Positions 17,801-26,110 of a stretch of 41,661 bases of DNA are shown in pieces; position 1 is the stretch's first letter; each line of letters opens with the position of its first letter. The translations under genes and the position numbers were made by a program. The stretch is from an uncultured Pseudomonadota bacterium (lineage in GTDB: Bacteria; Pseudomonadota; Gammaproteobacteria; Methylococcales; Methylomonadaceae). The notes beneath the pieces were generated by a model that had not been told where the DNA came from, made no database searches, and saw only the letters and a list, made by a program, of their open reading frames with translations. The DNA is taken from contig CAIPQN010000004.1 of the NCBI GenBank assembly GCA_903867225.1, forward strand, positions 1 through 41,661, given 5' to 3'.

Positions 17801-18803
17801 TTTGATTGTAGAAGATAACATTCTTAATCAAGAAGTTGCGATTGGATTGTTGGAAGATTTTGATTTGAGTGTTGATATTGCTAATGATGGTCGCGAAGCG
17901 GTTGAAATGGTGGCAAAAGGAAATTACGACATTGTGTTAATGGATATGCAAATGCCTGTGATGGATGGCGTGACCGCTACTATCGAAATTCGTAAAGATC
18001 CTCGATTCAAAGAGCTGCCAATTATCGCGATGACAGCGAATGCGATGGAGCAAGACAAGGAAATGTGCGCGAAGGCTGGCATGAATGATCATGTTGCGAA
18101 ACCCATTGATCCCGATGAATTATTCCGCGCATTGATTAAATGGGTAAAACCTAAAAAATCGTCTTCTAAAACGTTGCCAACGACGCAAAAAATAATCGCC
18201 AATTTACCCATCGACAATGAATTACCGCGTGTTGGTGGTTTAGATGTGGAATTGGGCTTAAAACGAATGATGGGAAAAAAACCGCTGTATTTAAATATGC
18301 TGCGTAAATATGTTATCAATCAAGAAAATACAATTACGGAATTGCGTATGGCGTTAGCAGACAACAATTATGAATCAGCGGAACGGATCGCTCATTCGGC
18401 AAAAAGCGTGAACGGAAATATCGGCGCAACAGGTCTGCAAAATATGGCAACTGAATTAGAAAAACTGATTAACACACAAGCATCGAATGATGCGATTGAA
18501 GCACAAATTGTTTCATTTGAACGGGTGCAATCCGCTATGATTTCATCACTCAAAATAGCATTGCCGCCCGATAAGTCTGACAATATAAGTGATATTATAG
18601 GCACGATAGATTCGTCAAAATCTGCTGAAATTTTAAATCGATTGAATGAATTATTAAAAGATGATGACAGTGAAGCCAGTGATGTTTTAGACGATAATGT
18701 TGATTTGTTACAGTTTGTACTTGGCGCAGATACGTTTGGCAAAGTAGACCACGCGATTAAGAATTTCGATTTTGAGCAAGCCATTTTGTTATTGAAACAA
18801 TAA
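14814..18803 (+). CDS. Hybrid sensor histidine kinase (HAMP-GAF-PAS-HisKA-HATPase-REC-REC-Hpt)
   Basis: A 1329-residue membrane phosphorelay kinase. In order: TM helix (17-40), a helical periplasmic region (about 41-195), TM2 (about 197-219), HAMP-like linker, GAF (about 285-430), PAS (about 460-585), HisKA with H610 in [10 protein letters not shown], HATPase (about 720-840; DTGIGL and GGTGLGLAI), receiver 1 (about 843-965), receiver 2 (about 993-1115, [12 protein letters not shown]), and a C-terminal Hpt domain with the phospho-His near 1192 in [13 protein letters not shown]. The architecture is BarA/RetS-like with the whole His-Asp-His relay in one chain. The HD-GYP regulator 58 bases downstream is the obvious output partner. 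The signal is unknown. Confidence 0.92.
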   Translation: MKLFIPSSKKVNLTTKLFWSGGFSLLIIFLIGLNTIVSLQKLNVETNILYDKHLIGISHIKEASINLNHMRKNVRQMVFAENIFTQKKAIENLDKADSELQSQINEITVTLDSAENKQQLSEFLRLIEQYRHYIEQISSLVEGDESKKIQAKQIFLSPIFVEIGENADTLLAEIATIKEKDAYKMAESLKKMSEQNQTFSFVLMFFGLFFGGFSGFLIVRSVSNSIERLQNFIEDLAHNNLDVEVPHLYLSRQYGTFTNALTILRNTCRGLKSAHWVKENVTKISTELQDAEKLSLLAQKFMSSVCPLINSGHGVFYIYTGNQLRLLASYGYCESKNMNHNFVLGEGLIGQCAIEKKPIIITNPPADYITIQSGLGESTPNNIMILPILNGDILVGILEFATFHTITNEEQLLLDELMPRFAMSLQILERNINTLRLLDESREQARRMDAQQVELKQTEQWYNSIIEFAPMGIFVVNEAGQIVLCNHTLEKTFGYESGELDWKNVDLLVPIDVRAEHPKMRAKFMSEMGDASRAMGTSLELRGVRKDGSEIPVEVGLSHMPELEVGLKNICVTVRDVSVAKKAADEVRAAKELAEEATKIKSDFLANMSHEIRTPMNAIIGMSHLTLKTDLTHKQRDYIQKIQSSGQHLLGIVNDILDFSKIEAGKLKIEHVEFELDKVLRNLANLISEKANEKGLELVFDIDQNVPKSLKGDSLRLSQILINYGNNAVKFTNEGEIVISVKVWEETETDVLLYFAVRDTGIGLTPEAKAKLFQSFQQADTSTSRKYGGTGLGLAIAKQLASLMGGDVGVESEIGKGSTFSFTARLGKGKSDVRKLVPNSDLRGCNVLVVDDNEIARLVLNEMLSSMSFNVDQVASGQEAIEMVQKAAELGQHYEIVFLDWQMPEMSGIEAAKAIRLLPLDIYPQLVMVTAHSGENVSKEFELADLEYILVKPVTASLLFDTAMQILGQNDATPNDNFYKISSVVDELVVIKGASILIVEDNILNQEVAIGLLEDFDLSVDIANDGREAVEMVAKGNYDIVLMDMQMPVMDGVTATIEIRKDPRFKELPIIAMTANAMEQDKEMCAKAGMNDHVAKPIDPDELFRALIKWVKPKKSSSKTLPTTQKIIANLPIDNELPRVGGLDVELGLKRMMGKKPLYLNMLRKYVINQENTITELRMALADNNYESAERIAHSAKSVNGNIGATGLQNMATELEKLINTQASNDAIEAQIVSFERVQSAMISSLKIALPPDKSDNISDIIGTIDSSKSAEILNRLNELLKDDDSEASDVLDDNVDLLQFVLGADTFGKVDHAIKNFDFEQAILLLKQ

Positions 18804-18861
18804 TGCTCTTGTATTTTAAAGATAGCGACGCTTTGACCCCATTTAACTTCAGATAAAAATT

Positions 18862-19968
18862 ATGACAGTAACAGAATCTTTGCTCGAAAAAGCGACCATT
18901 TTAGTTGTGGACGATACGCCCGACAATTTGTCGTTGATGAGCGCATTGCTCAAAGATATTTACAAAGTGAAAGTGGCAAATAGTGGTGAAAAAGCCCTTA
19001 AAATTGCTCAATCTGATGCGCCACCTGATTTGATTTTGTTAGATATTATGATGCCAGAAATGGACGGTTATGAAGTTTGTTACCGTTTAAAAGTAGAAAG
19101 TAAAACAAAGCGTATCCCCGTCATTTTTTTAACGGCAAAAAGTGAAATTGCTGATGAAACAAAAGGATTAGAACTAGGGGCAGTCGATTATATTACTAAA
19201 CCCATTAGTCCTCCGATTGTCATTTCACGTATTAAAACTCATCTTGCGATGAAAAAAATGCAGGATTTTTTGAGTCATCAAAATAAATTTTTAGAAGCCG
19301 AAGTTAAGACGCGCACTCAAGAAGTGGTTGCTGTTCAAGATATTGCCATTTACGCATTAGCATCGTTAGCGGAAACACGCGATAACGATACAGGTAATCA
19401 TCTTCACCGCACACAACATTACATTAAATTATTGGCTGAAAAATTACGTTTTCATCCACGTTTTTCTCATTTTTTAGATGATGACAGCACCATCGAAATG
19501 TTATTCAAATATGCGCCACTGCACGATATTGGTAAAGTTGGAATTCCCGATAGAATTTTGCTCAAACCAGGTAAGTTTATATTTGAAGAATTTGAAATTA
19601 TGAAAACGCATCCTGAATTAGGACTGAATGCACTTCTGAAAGCGGAAAAAGATTTAGGAATTGAGGCACCGTTTTTAAAACACGCCAAAGATATTGTTTA
19701 TTACCACCATGAAAAATGGGACGGTTCGGGTTATCCCGAAGGTTTAATCGGTGATGCGATTCCCATTTCTGCTCGATTGATGGCGATTGCTGATGTTTAT
19801 GATGCGTTAATAACTCGGCGGATTTACAAAGAAAAATTTGATGATTCCCAAGTAGTAAAAATTATTATGGAAGGAAAAGGAACGCATTTTGATCCCGATT
19901 TGGTAGACACATTTTTAGTATTACAAACAGAGTTTAAGTCGGTGGCGATGCGTTATGCGGACGCTTAA
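18862..19968 (+). CDS. Response regulator with HD-GYP domain (c-di-GMP phosphodiesterase)
   Basis: A 368-residue RpfG-type protein: an N-terminal receiver (about 10-125) with phospho-acceptor D61 in LLDIMMPEMDG, and a C-terminal HD-GYP domain (about 150-350). The HD motif HDIGKVGIPD (about 219-228) and HHEKWDGSGYPEG (about 279-291) carry metal ligands and the GYP loop, so degradation of c-di-GMP (to pGpG or GMP) is expected. It lies just downstream of the large hybrid kinase on the same strand, and the kinase Hpt domain is a plausible phosphate donor. Output may affect motility, pili or biofilm. It ends four bases before the convergent gene at 19972. Confidence 0.93.
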   Translation: MTVTESLLEKATILVVDDTPDNLSLMSALLKDIYKVKVANSGEKALKIAQSDAPPDLILLDIMMPEMDGYEVCYRLKVESKTKRIPVIFLTAKSEIADETKGLELGAVDYITKPISPPIVISRIKTHLAMKKMQDFLSHQNKFLEAEVKTRTQEVVAVQDIAIYALASLAETRDNDTGNHLHRTQHYIKLLAEKLRFHPRFSHFLDDDSTIEMLFKYAPLHDIGKVGIPDRILLKPGKFIFEEFEIMKTHPELGLNALLKAEKDLGIEAPFLKHAKDIVYYHHEKWDGSGYPEGLIGDAIPISARLMAIADVYDALITRRIYKEKFDDSQVVKIIMEGKGTHFDPDLVDTFLVLQTEFKSVAMRYADA

Positions 19969-19971
19969 ATT

Positions 19972-20454
19972 TTAGCCAACGTTACTACGAAATCCTGTTT
20001 TTTTGAGAATTCGCGTGCTGTATAGAACGTCACTTCCTAAATTACAATCGCCCAATAATTTGGCGATTATTTCAATTTGTTCATTCACCTCGTCCTGACT
20101 TTTGCCGTGAACCATCGCAAATAAATTGTAATTCCAATCGGGTAAATGACGTGGACGATGATAGCAATGACTTACAAATGGTAGCTTGCCAATCTTTTCA
20201 CCGAGCAAAGCAACATATTTATCAGGAACATTCCACACTGTCATTCCGTTAAATTTATAACCCAATTTGTAATGATTTGGCACCGCACCAATTCGACGAA
20301 TTACGCCACTTTCTTGCATCGCGGCAAAACGCGCCATAATTAATTCAACAGGCAAATTTAGTTGTTTAGCAATCGCGTGATAAGGTTGCGGAACTATTGG
20401 CAAACCTGTTTGTGTCGCACGCATAATCATCAAATCGATTTCATCAAAATTCAT
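19972..20454 (-). CDS. Siroheme decarboxylase-type Lrp/AsnC protein (AhbB/NirH/NirL-like)
   Basis: A 160-residue protein with an N-terminal AsnC-type winged helix (about 3-60) and a RAM-like C-terminal domain. Diagnostic stretches are RRIGAVPNHYKLGYKFNGM, HCYHRPRHLPDWNYNLF and STRILKKTGFR, which belong to the AhbA/AhbB and NirD/L/G/H siroheme decarboxylases rather than to true amino-acid regulators. With the upstream partner it would remove acetate carboxyls from siroheme to give 12,18-didecarboxysiroheme for heme d1 or alternative heme. A GGAGG Shine-Dalgarno lies in the end of the partner gene, whose TAA directly abuts this ATG. Confidence 0.88.
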   Translation of the reverse strand: MNFDEIDLMIMRATQTGLPIVPQPYHAIAKQLNLPVELIMARFAAMQESGVIRRIGAVPNHYKLGYKFNGMTVWNVPDKYVALLGEKIGKLPFVSHCYHRPRHLPDWNYNLFAMVHGKSQDEVNEQIEIIAKLLGDCNLGSDVLYSTRILKKTGFRSNVG

Positions 20455-20919
20455 TTACGCCTCCAATTTCAAACCAACAAAATACTCGTTAATTTTTGGC
20501 ATATTAAAAACGTGTAAATTGGTTTGTAACGCAATTTCTGTCAATGTCGTTGCGAGTTGTTCTGGGGTTTCAGTCGCCACCACAAACCACATATTCAGTT
20601 CATGATTTCGAGCGTAATTATGAGCCACTTCTGGAAACGCATTCACGATTTGAGTAATCGTTTCAAAATCGTTTTCAGGTACTTTTATTGCCGCCAATGT
20701 CAACGCACCGCCCATTTTTTCTGCATTGTATAACGCGCCAAATCGGGTAAGCGTGCCATTTTCGAGTAGATTTTCCAATCGTTCCAAAACATCCGATTCG
20801 GTCAAATCCAATTCATTGGCAACCTGTAAATAAGGCGATTCACACACAGGGAAACCATTTTGTAAATGGTTAATCAATCGCGCATCAATCGCATCGTAAG
20901 ATTTTAAATTAGTGTCCAC
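20455..20919 (-). CDS. Siroheme decarboxylase-type Lrp/AsnC protein (AhbA/NirG/NirD-like)
   Basis: Partner subunit of the protein at 19972. The 154-residue form has an AsnC-type winged helix (AIDARLINHLQNGFP ... YLQVANELDLTESDVLERL) and TRFGALYNAEKMGG, then NYARNHELNMWFV, which parallel the RRIGAVPNH and HCYHR motifs of its partner. The GTG at 20919 is chosen as start: the family N-terminus begins shortly after, and an ATG at 21000 would overlap ylqF by 92 bases instead of 11. No nirS, nirJ or other heme d1 gene is in the window, so the end product cannot be told. Confidence 0.82.
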   Translation of the reverse strand: MDTNLKSYDAIDARLINHLQNGFPVCESPYLQVANELDLTESDVLERLENLLENGTLTRFGALYNAEKMGGALTLAAIKVPENDFETITQIVNAFPEVAHNYARNHELNMWFVVATETPEQLATTLTEIALQTNLHVFNMPKINEYFVGLKLEA

Positions 20920-21829
20920 GTTTCTTTGCTTGTTCACGAGCGAGTTTTTTGGCAGCTTTTTCAGCGCGAATAATGTCAAGTTTAGCGAGTTCAATTTCAA
21001 CCATTTCAGGTGTTTCTAACGTAATGCGTCCCAGCGTTGTAGAGCGCAGTTCGCCAATTAAAATTTTCGATACTTGATCTAAATTTATTTTGCCACCTGA
21101 CTTTAAACAGCCGCGTTTTTTGCCAATAATATCTAGCAATTCATTTTCATTTTTTGGCAATATATCGAGTTGATAACGCGCTTTAATCAATTCGGGATAA
21201 TCACGCAACAAAAATTCCGCTGTCCACGAAGCCACGTCTTCGTGCGTAAAAGCGGTGTCTTTAATTGCACCAGTTGCAGCCAATCGATAGCCACTGTTTT
21301 CATTTTCGATATTTCCCCAAAGTACACCAGGTGTATCGAATAAAACTAAACCGTCGCCCAAATCAATGCGTTGTTGATGTTTCGTTACAGCAGGTTCATC
21401 GCCTGTTTTGGCAATCGTTCGACCTGCGAGAATGTTAATAATCGTCGATTTTCCTACGTTAGGAATGCCTGTAATTAACGCATGTAAAGGTTTCGAGCGA
21501 CTTTCTAAACGCGGCACTAATTTGTGACAAAGCGTGTTGAGTTGTTTTATTTTCTCAGGTTGGCTCATCGCGACGGCTAACGTTTTAACGCCTTGTTCAC
21601 GTTCTAAGTATTCTTGCCAAAGTTGGGTGCGTGAATCGTCGGCTAAATCACATTTGCTTAACACTTTGATACACGGTTTATCACCGCGAAGTTTTGCCAT
21701 TGTAGGATTTTGGCTGCTAAACGGAATCCGTGCGTCGAGAATTTCAATCATTAAGTCGATGTGTTCCATCGCCGCTTTAATTTCTTTGCTGGCTTTGTGC
21801 ATGTGACCTGGAAACCATTGAATGAGCAT
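20909..21829 (-). CDS. ylqF: Ribosome biogenesis GTPase YlqF/RbgA
   Basis: A 306-residue circularly permuted GTPase that assists late assembly of the 50S subunit. Motif order is the permuted one: G4 KCDLAD first (near residue 60), then G1 GIPNVGKSTIIN (about 122-133), then G3 DTPG (about 170). The N-terminus WFPGHMHKASKEI is the family signature. A C-terminal helical RNA-binding domain ends in a Lys-rich tail. An AAGG Shine-Dalgarno sits within the short gap after the ATP-grasp gene. It overlaps the next gene by 11 bases, so it is one of five genes in the minus-strand operon. Confidence 0.92.
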   Translation of the reverse strand: MLIQWFPGHMHKASKEIKAAMEHIDLMIEILDARIPFSSQNPTMAKLRGDKPCIKVLSKCDLADDSRTQLWQEYLEREQGVKTLAVAMSQPEKIKQLNTLCHKLVPRLESRSKPLHALITGIPNVGKSTIINILAGRTIAKTGDEPAVTKHQQRIDLGDGLVLFDTPGVLWGNIENENSGYRLAATGAIKDTAFTHEDVASWTAEFLLRDYPELIKARYQLDILPKNENELLDIIGKKRGCLKSGGKINLDQVSKILIGELRSTTLGRITLETPEMVEIELAKLDIIRAEKAAKKLAREQAKKRGH

Positions 21830-21838
21830 TTTTTAACC

Positions 21839-22972
21839 TTAAAAGTGAGTGACAACAGGCGCAAAACCACCACCGATTGTTCGAAAATTGGTCGTTTGAC
21901 CTTGATACAACCGCGCACAAGTGAGTTGAATTTCTCCGTTGTAAACGTAAGCTCGACAATCAAATTTGAATGTTTCGAGCTGGTTGTTAATGTGTAACTG
22001 TTGCGTACTGGGTGGAATAAAAGTTTGCGCGACATAATCATTTGCTAAAATTTCAGCAAAAACACGTTTTGTTAATTTGTCGCCACGATAAGCCGCTTTG
22101 CTACCGTAACCTTTTGCGGGTTTGAAAAAAAGTTGTTTCCGTCCTGACCATAAACAATCCGCATTTTTTGTTTCGACTAAAATCGTTGGTGCAACACCGT
22201 TAATTAAAATGTGGCGTGTTTTTTCATCTACACCCAATACTTCCAAAATAGTTGCATTACTCAAAATGGCTAAATTACGTTTATCGGCATACAGTGCATG
22301 CGCTCTCGGGTGCGGTGTAATGATAACGTTGTTTGCTAAATATGCTGCCGCTAATGCTTGTTGATTCGGTTCGAGCAACGCAAAATCGGTTAAACGGTTA
22401 TAAACCAAATCAATCGACGTATTTTCATGCCACAGTTTTTGCGAGTGATAACGTAAATTTTCGGGCGCACAAATAATTGTGTGAATGCTGTGTTGCTCGA
22501 AAAGTTGTTTGAATAAAATAAATTCAGCGTAAAGATATTGCTGATTTGGGGTTTCATCGACAATCGCAATCGTCCGTAAAGGCTGAGAATCGCGTGAAAG
22601 TTGCCATTCATTTTGAAACATCTCAATAAACTGACTCACGTTTTCATTAAATTCTAATGCGTTTAACAACGCGCCACCCGCATTCGTATTGATTTCAATC
22701 AACTGTGGTTTGCCATTTTCATCAATATGAAAATCATAACCAAAAAAGACACCGTATGCTTTTGGTACAAATTGAGCCGTTAATGGCGCGTCATTTAAAA
22801 CGAGCTTTTGATACGAAGGCAGGGCGATGATGTGTTCAATCGCGGCAATAATTTTACGTTGTTGTTCTAAAGCCTTTTCAGAAACAAAAACACTCGAATT
22901 TGCAAAAAAGTTTTCGGGAAGTGAAAAATCGAGATACGAAAACGCATCTCGATTTAGGCTGTTGGAATTCAA
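21839..22972 (-). CDS. ATP-grasp-like enzyme of unknown substrate, TTG start
   Basis: A 377-residue cytosolic protein. QLIEINTNAGG (about 93-103) resembles the metal-binding E-x-N motif of ATP-grasp ligases, and FFKPAKGYGSKAAYRG (about 285-300) resembles the glycine-rich ATP loop. FDCRAYVYNGEIQL and RTIGGGFAPV close the protein. The E-x-N motif lies before the ATP loop, the reverse of the usual order, as in circularly permuted ATP-grasp proteins. A peptide- or amine-ligating reaction is possible. The only plausible start is TTG at 22972, one base after the upstream stop, without Shine-Dalgarno; translation is probably coupled. The true start is uncertain. Confidence 0.6.
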   Translation of the reverse strand: MNSNSLNRDAFSYLDFSLPENFFANSSVFVSEKALEQQRKIIAAIEHIIALPSYQKLVLNDAPLTAQFVPKAYGVFFGYDFHIDENGKPQLIEINTNAGGALLNALEFNENVSQFIEMFQNEWQLSRDSQPLRTIAIVDETPNQQYLYAEFILFKQLFEQHSIHTIICAPENLRYHSQKLWHENTSIDLVYNRLTDFALLEPNQQALAAAYLANNVIITPHPRAHALYADKRNLAILSNATILEVLGVDEKTRHILINGVAPTILVETKNADCLWSGRKQLFFKPAKGYGSKAAYRGDKLTKRVFAEILANDYVAQTFIPPSTQQLHINNQLETFKFDCRAYVYNGEIQLTCARLYQGQTTNFRTIGGGFAPVVTHF

Positions 22973-22973
22973 A

Positions 22974-24437
22974 TTATTTTTTAAGGATTTTTTGCATTAA
23001 CGCAGATTGACGTTGTGGCGTTGAAGGTTGTGAAATCGGCGTTGAAATAACGGGTTCAGACATTGTTATCGTTGGTGAAATTGACCTTTCAGTCTGTGTA
23101 GCTGTTGGTAAAATTGTCGATTGTGCTGAAGCAGACACCGAATTATAAATGCTGAAATTATCATTCAACGATTGAACTAAATCTTTCGCCTTACTGAGCA
23201 AATTTGCGAGTTGCGCTTTTGATTTTTTGTTCCAGCCAACAGGTTCGTTAATCGGTAACATCATGCGTGAAAAGGTGATGTTTTTTTCAAATAATGTGAT
23301 TAAATTTTCAGTCAAATGCAGTTGTTTTTGACGTTTTGTCAAAGTACGAATCGTCATTTTAGCGACCATTTTGCTAAACAAAATATGTGTCGGAATCATA
23401 AACGCAACCGTTGTTAGAATCATGGCTGAACCCACAATCGGATCAATTAATAATTCTAAAAATCCCATGCCTGCGACTTCGGCAAAAACCGCCAACATCG
23501 CAAAAAAGCCCAACACCACCAAACTTGAAAAAACTGAACCTTCTTTCCAATGAAATTGCGCCGCTTTGACTTCGTGAATTAACACACGATCAACATCGAG
23601 AATGCTTTTTTCTAATGAATGCAACACGCGATATGAACGCTGTAATCCCGCATTTGCAAGACGTTGTTCCAATAAAATGAAATCGGCAGCGGCTTGATTT
23701 TCAAGTTGTGACGTACCAATAAACTGCCCGATGGTAAGCCCCAAATCGGCTAATTTTTTCTGCCAAGCAGTTGCGCCAGATGTCGTATCGTCAAATAAAT
23801 ACACCAATTTATTGCTTTCTTGTTGACGAACAAGTGTCGAAATCAAGGCTTTTGCTAAATCAGTGGTCGAATTGAAAATATCACAAAATACTAAAACTAC
23901 GTCAGCTTGTTCCATGCTGTAAGTTGTCAGCAGGTTTGAAACTTCAAAATTGGTGGCGTGAATGAAATTCGGAATGTTAATAATCAATTTACCTTGTAAG
24001 CGCGGACTATTCAGCGTTCTCAATTCCAAATGTGTGTTAATCCGTTCGGCTTCGCCTTTTTGTATTTGTTCTAATTTTTGACTAATTCGGTAAAACGGAT
24101 AACGAAAATCAACATCTAACGCCGTCGCGGGCAAAATCGTTTGATTGGCTTGAGCGTTATGCAATAACACCGTGGTTTTGTGCGTTTGTGAAAGTTCGAT
24201 ATTTAAATATCGCGCTAAAAAAGTTTCCTTTTCACCCGAATTCCCACCAATCACACTGACAATAGGCCACCAAGATGTTTGAATTGCAGTGGTTTCATCT
24301 TCACCAAGCAATCCTAAATCATATTCAAACTGATCTAATTCTTGAAACACTTGAATGGCATTTTGCAAAACAGGATTATTGATGGCAAATGTGCTTTGAA
24401 GGTTTATTAAATGTTTACTAGCGGTTTTTTCAGTCAT
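22974..24437 (-). CDS. Dynamin-like membrane protein with degenerate GTPase motifs
   Basis: A 487-residue protein with the layout of a bacterial dynamin-like GTPase: N-terminal helices, a G-domain-like region (about 57-260), two adjacent hydrophobic segments forming a membrane hairpin (about 303-355), and a Ser/Thr/Pro-rich tail. The nucleotide motifs are broken. The P-loop reads IGGNSGEKET (residues 63-72), with Gly and Ser replaced by Glu. The G3 position reads INIPNF where DxPG is expected. No NKxD is evident. The ATG at 24437 is chosen because AGGTGAG lies just upstream; a GTG at 24446 is in frame. It starts a five-gene operon and is one base from the ATP-grasp gene. Function unknown. Confidence 0.6.
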   Translation of the reverse strand: MTEKTASKHLINLQSTFAINNPVLQNAIQVFQELDQFEYDLGLLGEDETTAIQTSWWPIVSVIGGNSGEKETFLARYLNIELSQTHKTTVLLHNAQANQTILPATALDVDFRYPFYRISQKLEQIQKGEAERINTHLELRTLNSPRLQGKLIINIPNFIHATNFEVSNLLTTYSMEQADVVLVFCDIFNSTTDLAKALISTLVRQQESNKLVYLFDDTTSGATAWQKKLADLGLTIGQFIGTSQLENQAAADFILLEQRLANAGLQRSYRVLHSLEKSILDVDRVLIHEVKAAQFHWKEGSVFSSLVVLGFFAMLAVFAEVAGMGFLELLIDPIVGSAMILTTVAFMIPTHILFSKMVAKMTIRTLTKRQKQLHLTENLITLFEKNITFSRMMLPINEPVGWNKKSKAQLANLLSKAKDLVQSLNDNFSIYNSVSASAQSTILPTATQTERSISPTITMSEPVISTPISQPSTPQRQSALMQKILKK

Positions 24438-24520
24438 TCGTCTCACCTAAAAATTATGAAGTAAAAATATAAAGGCGAAAAAACCGCCGCGCCCACTGTT
24501 CAAGTTGAAAGTGTAATTAT

Positions 24521-24546
24521 GCTAACGTTGGTTAGCAAGATTTTTT
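24521..24546 (+). terminator. Orphan hairpin with T-run, plus strand
   Basis: Stem GCTAAC / GTTAGC with loop GTTG is followed by AAGA and six T. On the plus strand it looks like a terminator, but no plus-strand gene ends here; both neighbours are on the minus strand. A weaker GGCG/CGCC hairpin followed by T-rich sequence on the minus strand (24487 down to about 24463) may instead end the kinase transcript. Confidence 0.35.
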
Positions 24547-24561
24547 GGATACCTTTCATTT

Positions 24562-26007
24562 TTAAAAATTTTCTGTCAGTACGGGAAAGAATAATTTAAA
24601 CGATGTGCCATGATGCAATTCGCTCGTATCGGAATCAATCACAATATGCCCCAGCGCAGAATGAACCAACCCCGTTAATGTTGATAACCCTAAACCAGTG
24701 CCTTCGCCTTGAGATTTAGTAGTGAAAAATGGATCAAAAATTCGATTGAGGACTTTCGGTTCGATGCCAGAGCCTTTATCTGACACGGATAATTCAATGA
24801 ATTTACCGTCAATAATCGCTCGACATGCCACACATTGTGCATTTGACGCTGCCGATTTTGATAACGAAATACTGATTAAACCACCACATTCTTTCATCGA
24901 ATCTCGCGCATTCATGGCTAAATTCGTCAAAATCTGATGTAAGGCAACCACATCAATTTGAATATCCATGTCACATCTATCTTGATTAATACAGCCATTA
25001 CAATCATTGTTGATTGCAAATCGACAATGATTAGTGAATTCAATTTTAATTCGACTGGTCAACGCAGGTCGCAACATTTCCAATACGTCGTTAATTGCAG
25101 TTGGCGTGTGTTCTACATCTATCGTTTTTATGCTTTGCGTATCTTGGCGCGAATAAATCATCATTTTTTCAATTAACGCCACTGCCCGCAGACCCGCATT
25201 TGTAATTTGTTCGGTATTTTGCGCCAGCTCTGCTCTTAAATGCTCCTGCTTCATGTCTTCACGAATGTCATTGTTCATTTCGTTGTATCCCATGATACAC
25301 GCCAAAATGTTATTGAAATCGTGAGCAATTCCCGCTGTCATTCGTCCTATGCTTTCTAATTTTTGCAAATGATTAACTTGCTGATTGAGCATTTCTTTTT
25401 GAGCAATAATTAATCTAAGTTCATCAGCGTGCTTTTCTTTTTCTAAGTTTTGAATAATTAATTTTTGATTCGCAATTTTTAGTTCATTAGTACGTTTCAC
25501 CTTTTCGTTGTACTGAATCATAATTTCAGTCATCAATTCAACGTGAAGATTTTCAAGTTCTTCAGCGCGTTTTTCTTTTTCTGTGTTTTGGACAATCAAT
25601 TTTTGATTCGCCGCTTCTAATTCAATAAGAATTTTGTCTTTTTCCGTGATTTCTTCCCACTCAGAAATTGAACCTAAACGTTCTCCAGATTCATTAATTA
25701 ACGGACTAATCTTCATTTTTACAGCAGAATCTCCCAGCATAAAGCTGAGTTCTATTTTGTCGTCCAAATTACTAAGTAAATTTTTTTGATATTCAAGTTT
25801 TTGGTGGAAATCACATACATTTTTGCCAATCAAATCGTTGGCATTGTCTTGCTGTAATTTATTGTGATTATCATCAAATTTTATATTATTGAATAATTTT
25901 ACCGCTGCCGCGTTAGTATGCGTAATGATGTGATTACAATCCACGATAATAACGGCTGTGCTAAGACTGTCAAAACTGGTCTTTAATCTACGTTTTTCTT
26001 TAGGCAT
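24562..26007 (-). CDS. PAS/coiled-coil sensor histidine kinase with Cys cluster
   Basis: A 481-residue soluble kinase: PAS (about 10-125), a coiled coil with two EKEKRA-type heptad units (about 128-205), HisKA with H229 in AGIAHDFNNILA, and HATPase with NARDSM, SDKGSGIEP and GEGTGLGLS. An insertion in the HisKA-HATPase linker carries C328, C336, C339 and C345 (C-x7-C-x2-C-x5-C), and QCVACR (C392, C395) lies inside the ATPase domain. These could bind metal or an Fe-S cluster, or act as a thiol switch. There is no receiver. The receiver-Hpt protein at 26111 is transcribed divergently. It is paralogous to the kinase at 30428, which lacks the four-Cys insert. Confidence 0.87.
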   Translation of the reverse strand: MPKEKRRLKTSFDSLSTAVIIVDCNHIITHTNAAAVKLFNNIKFDDNHNKLQQDNANDLIGKNVCDFHQKLEYQKNLLSNLDDKIELSFMLGDSAVKMKISPLINESGERLGSISEWEEITEKDKILIELEAANQKLIVQNTEKEKRAEELENLHVELMTEIMIQYNEKVKRTNELKIANQKLIIQNLEKEKHADELRLIIAQKEMLNQQVNHLQKLESIGRMTAGIAHDFNNILACIMGYNEMNNDIREDMKQEHLRAELAQNTEQITNAGLRAVALIEKMMIYSRQDTQSIKTIDVEHTPTAINDVLEMLRPALTSRIKIEFTNHCRFAINNDCNGCINQDRCDMDIQIDVVALHQILTNLAMNARDSMKECGGLISISLSKSAASNAQCVACRAIIDGKFIELSVSDKGSGIEPKVLNRIFDPFFTTKSQGEGTGLGLSTLTGLVHSALGHIVIDSDTSELHHGTSFKLFFPVLTENF

Positions 26008-26013
26008 AATTTC

Positions 26014-26042
26014 TTGTCAAAATGAAACTGGTTATATATTAC
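26014..26042 (+). promoter_or_regulatory. Candidate sigma70 promoter for receiver-Hpt gene
   Basis: TTGTCA (one mismatch) and TATTAC (two mismatches) are 17 bases apart. The leader to the ATG at 26111 would be about 60 bases. It sits in the 103-base divergent region with the kinase at 24562. Confidence 0.4.
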
Positions 26043-26110
26043 AATGCGGTTAAATAAATCTGATAATTCATCATTCTAATACAACCTTTGAATAAATACA
26101 CATACGAAAC

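Noticed and set aside
18833-18848. TTTGACCCCATTTAAC resembling the internal motif of the insertion-sequence end
   Set aside because: Similarity is limited to about 15 bases in an AT-rich spacer, with no TGT terminus or second motif beside it, so a relic IS end is not supported.
20920-21000. N-terminal extension of the AhbA-like gene from an ATG at 21000
   Set aside because: It would overlap ylqF by 92 bases and adds a basic stretch not resembling the family. The GTG at 20919 gives the expected start.
22974-24437. Functional dynamin GTPase
   Set aside because: P-loop Gly and Ser are both replaced by Glu, and the G3 and G4 motifs are not recognisable, so an active GTPase is not supported.
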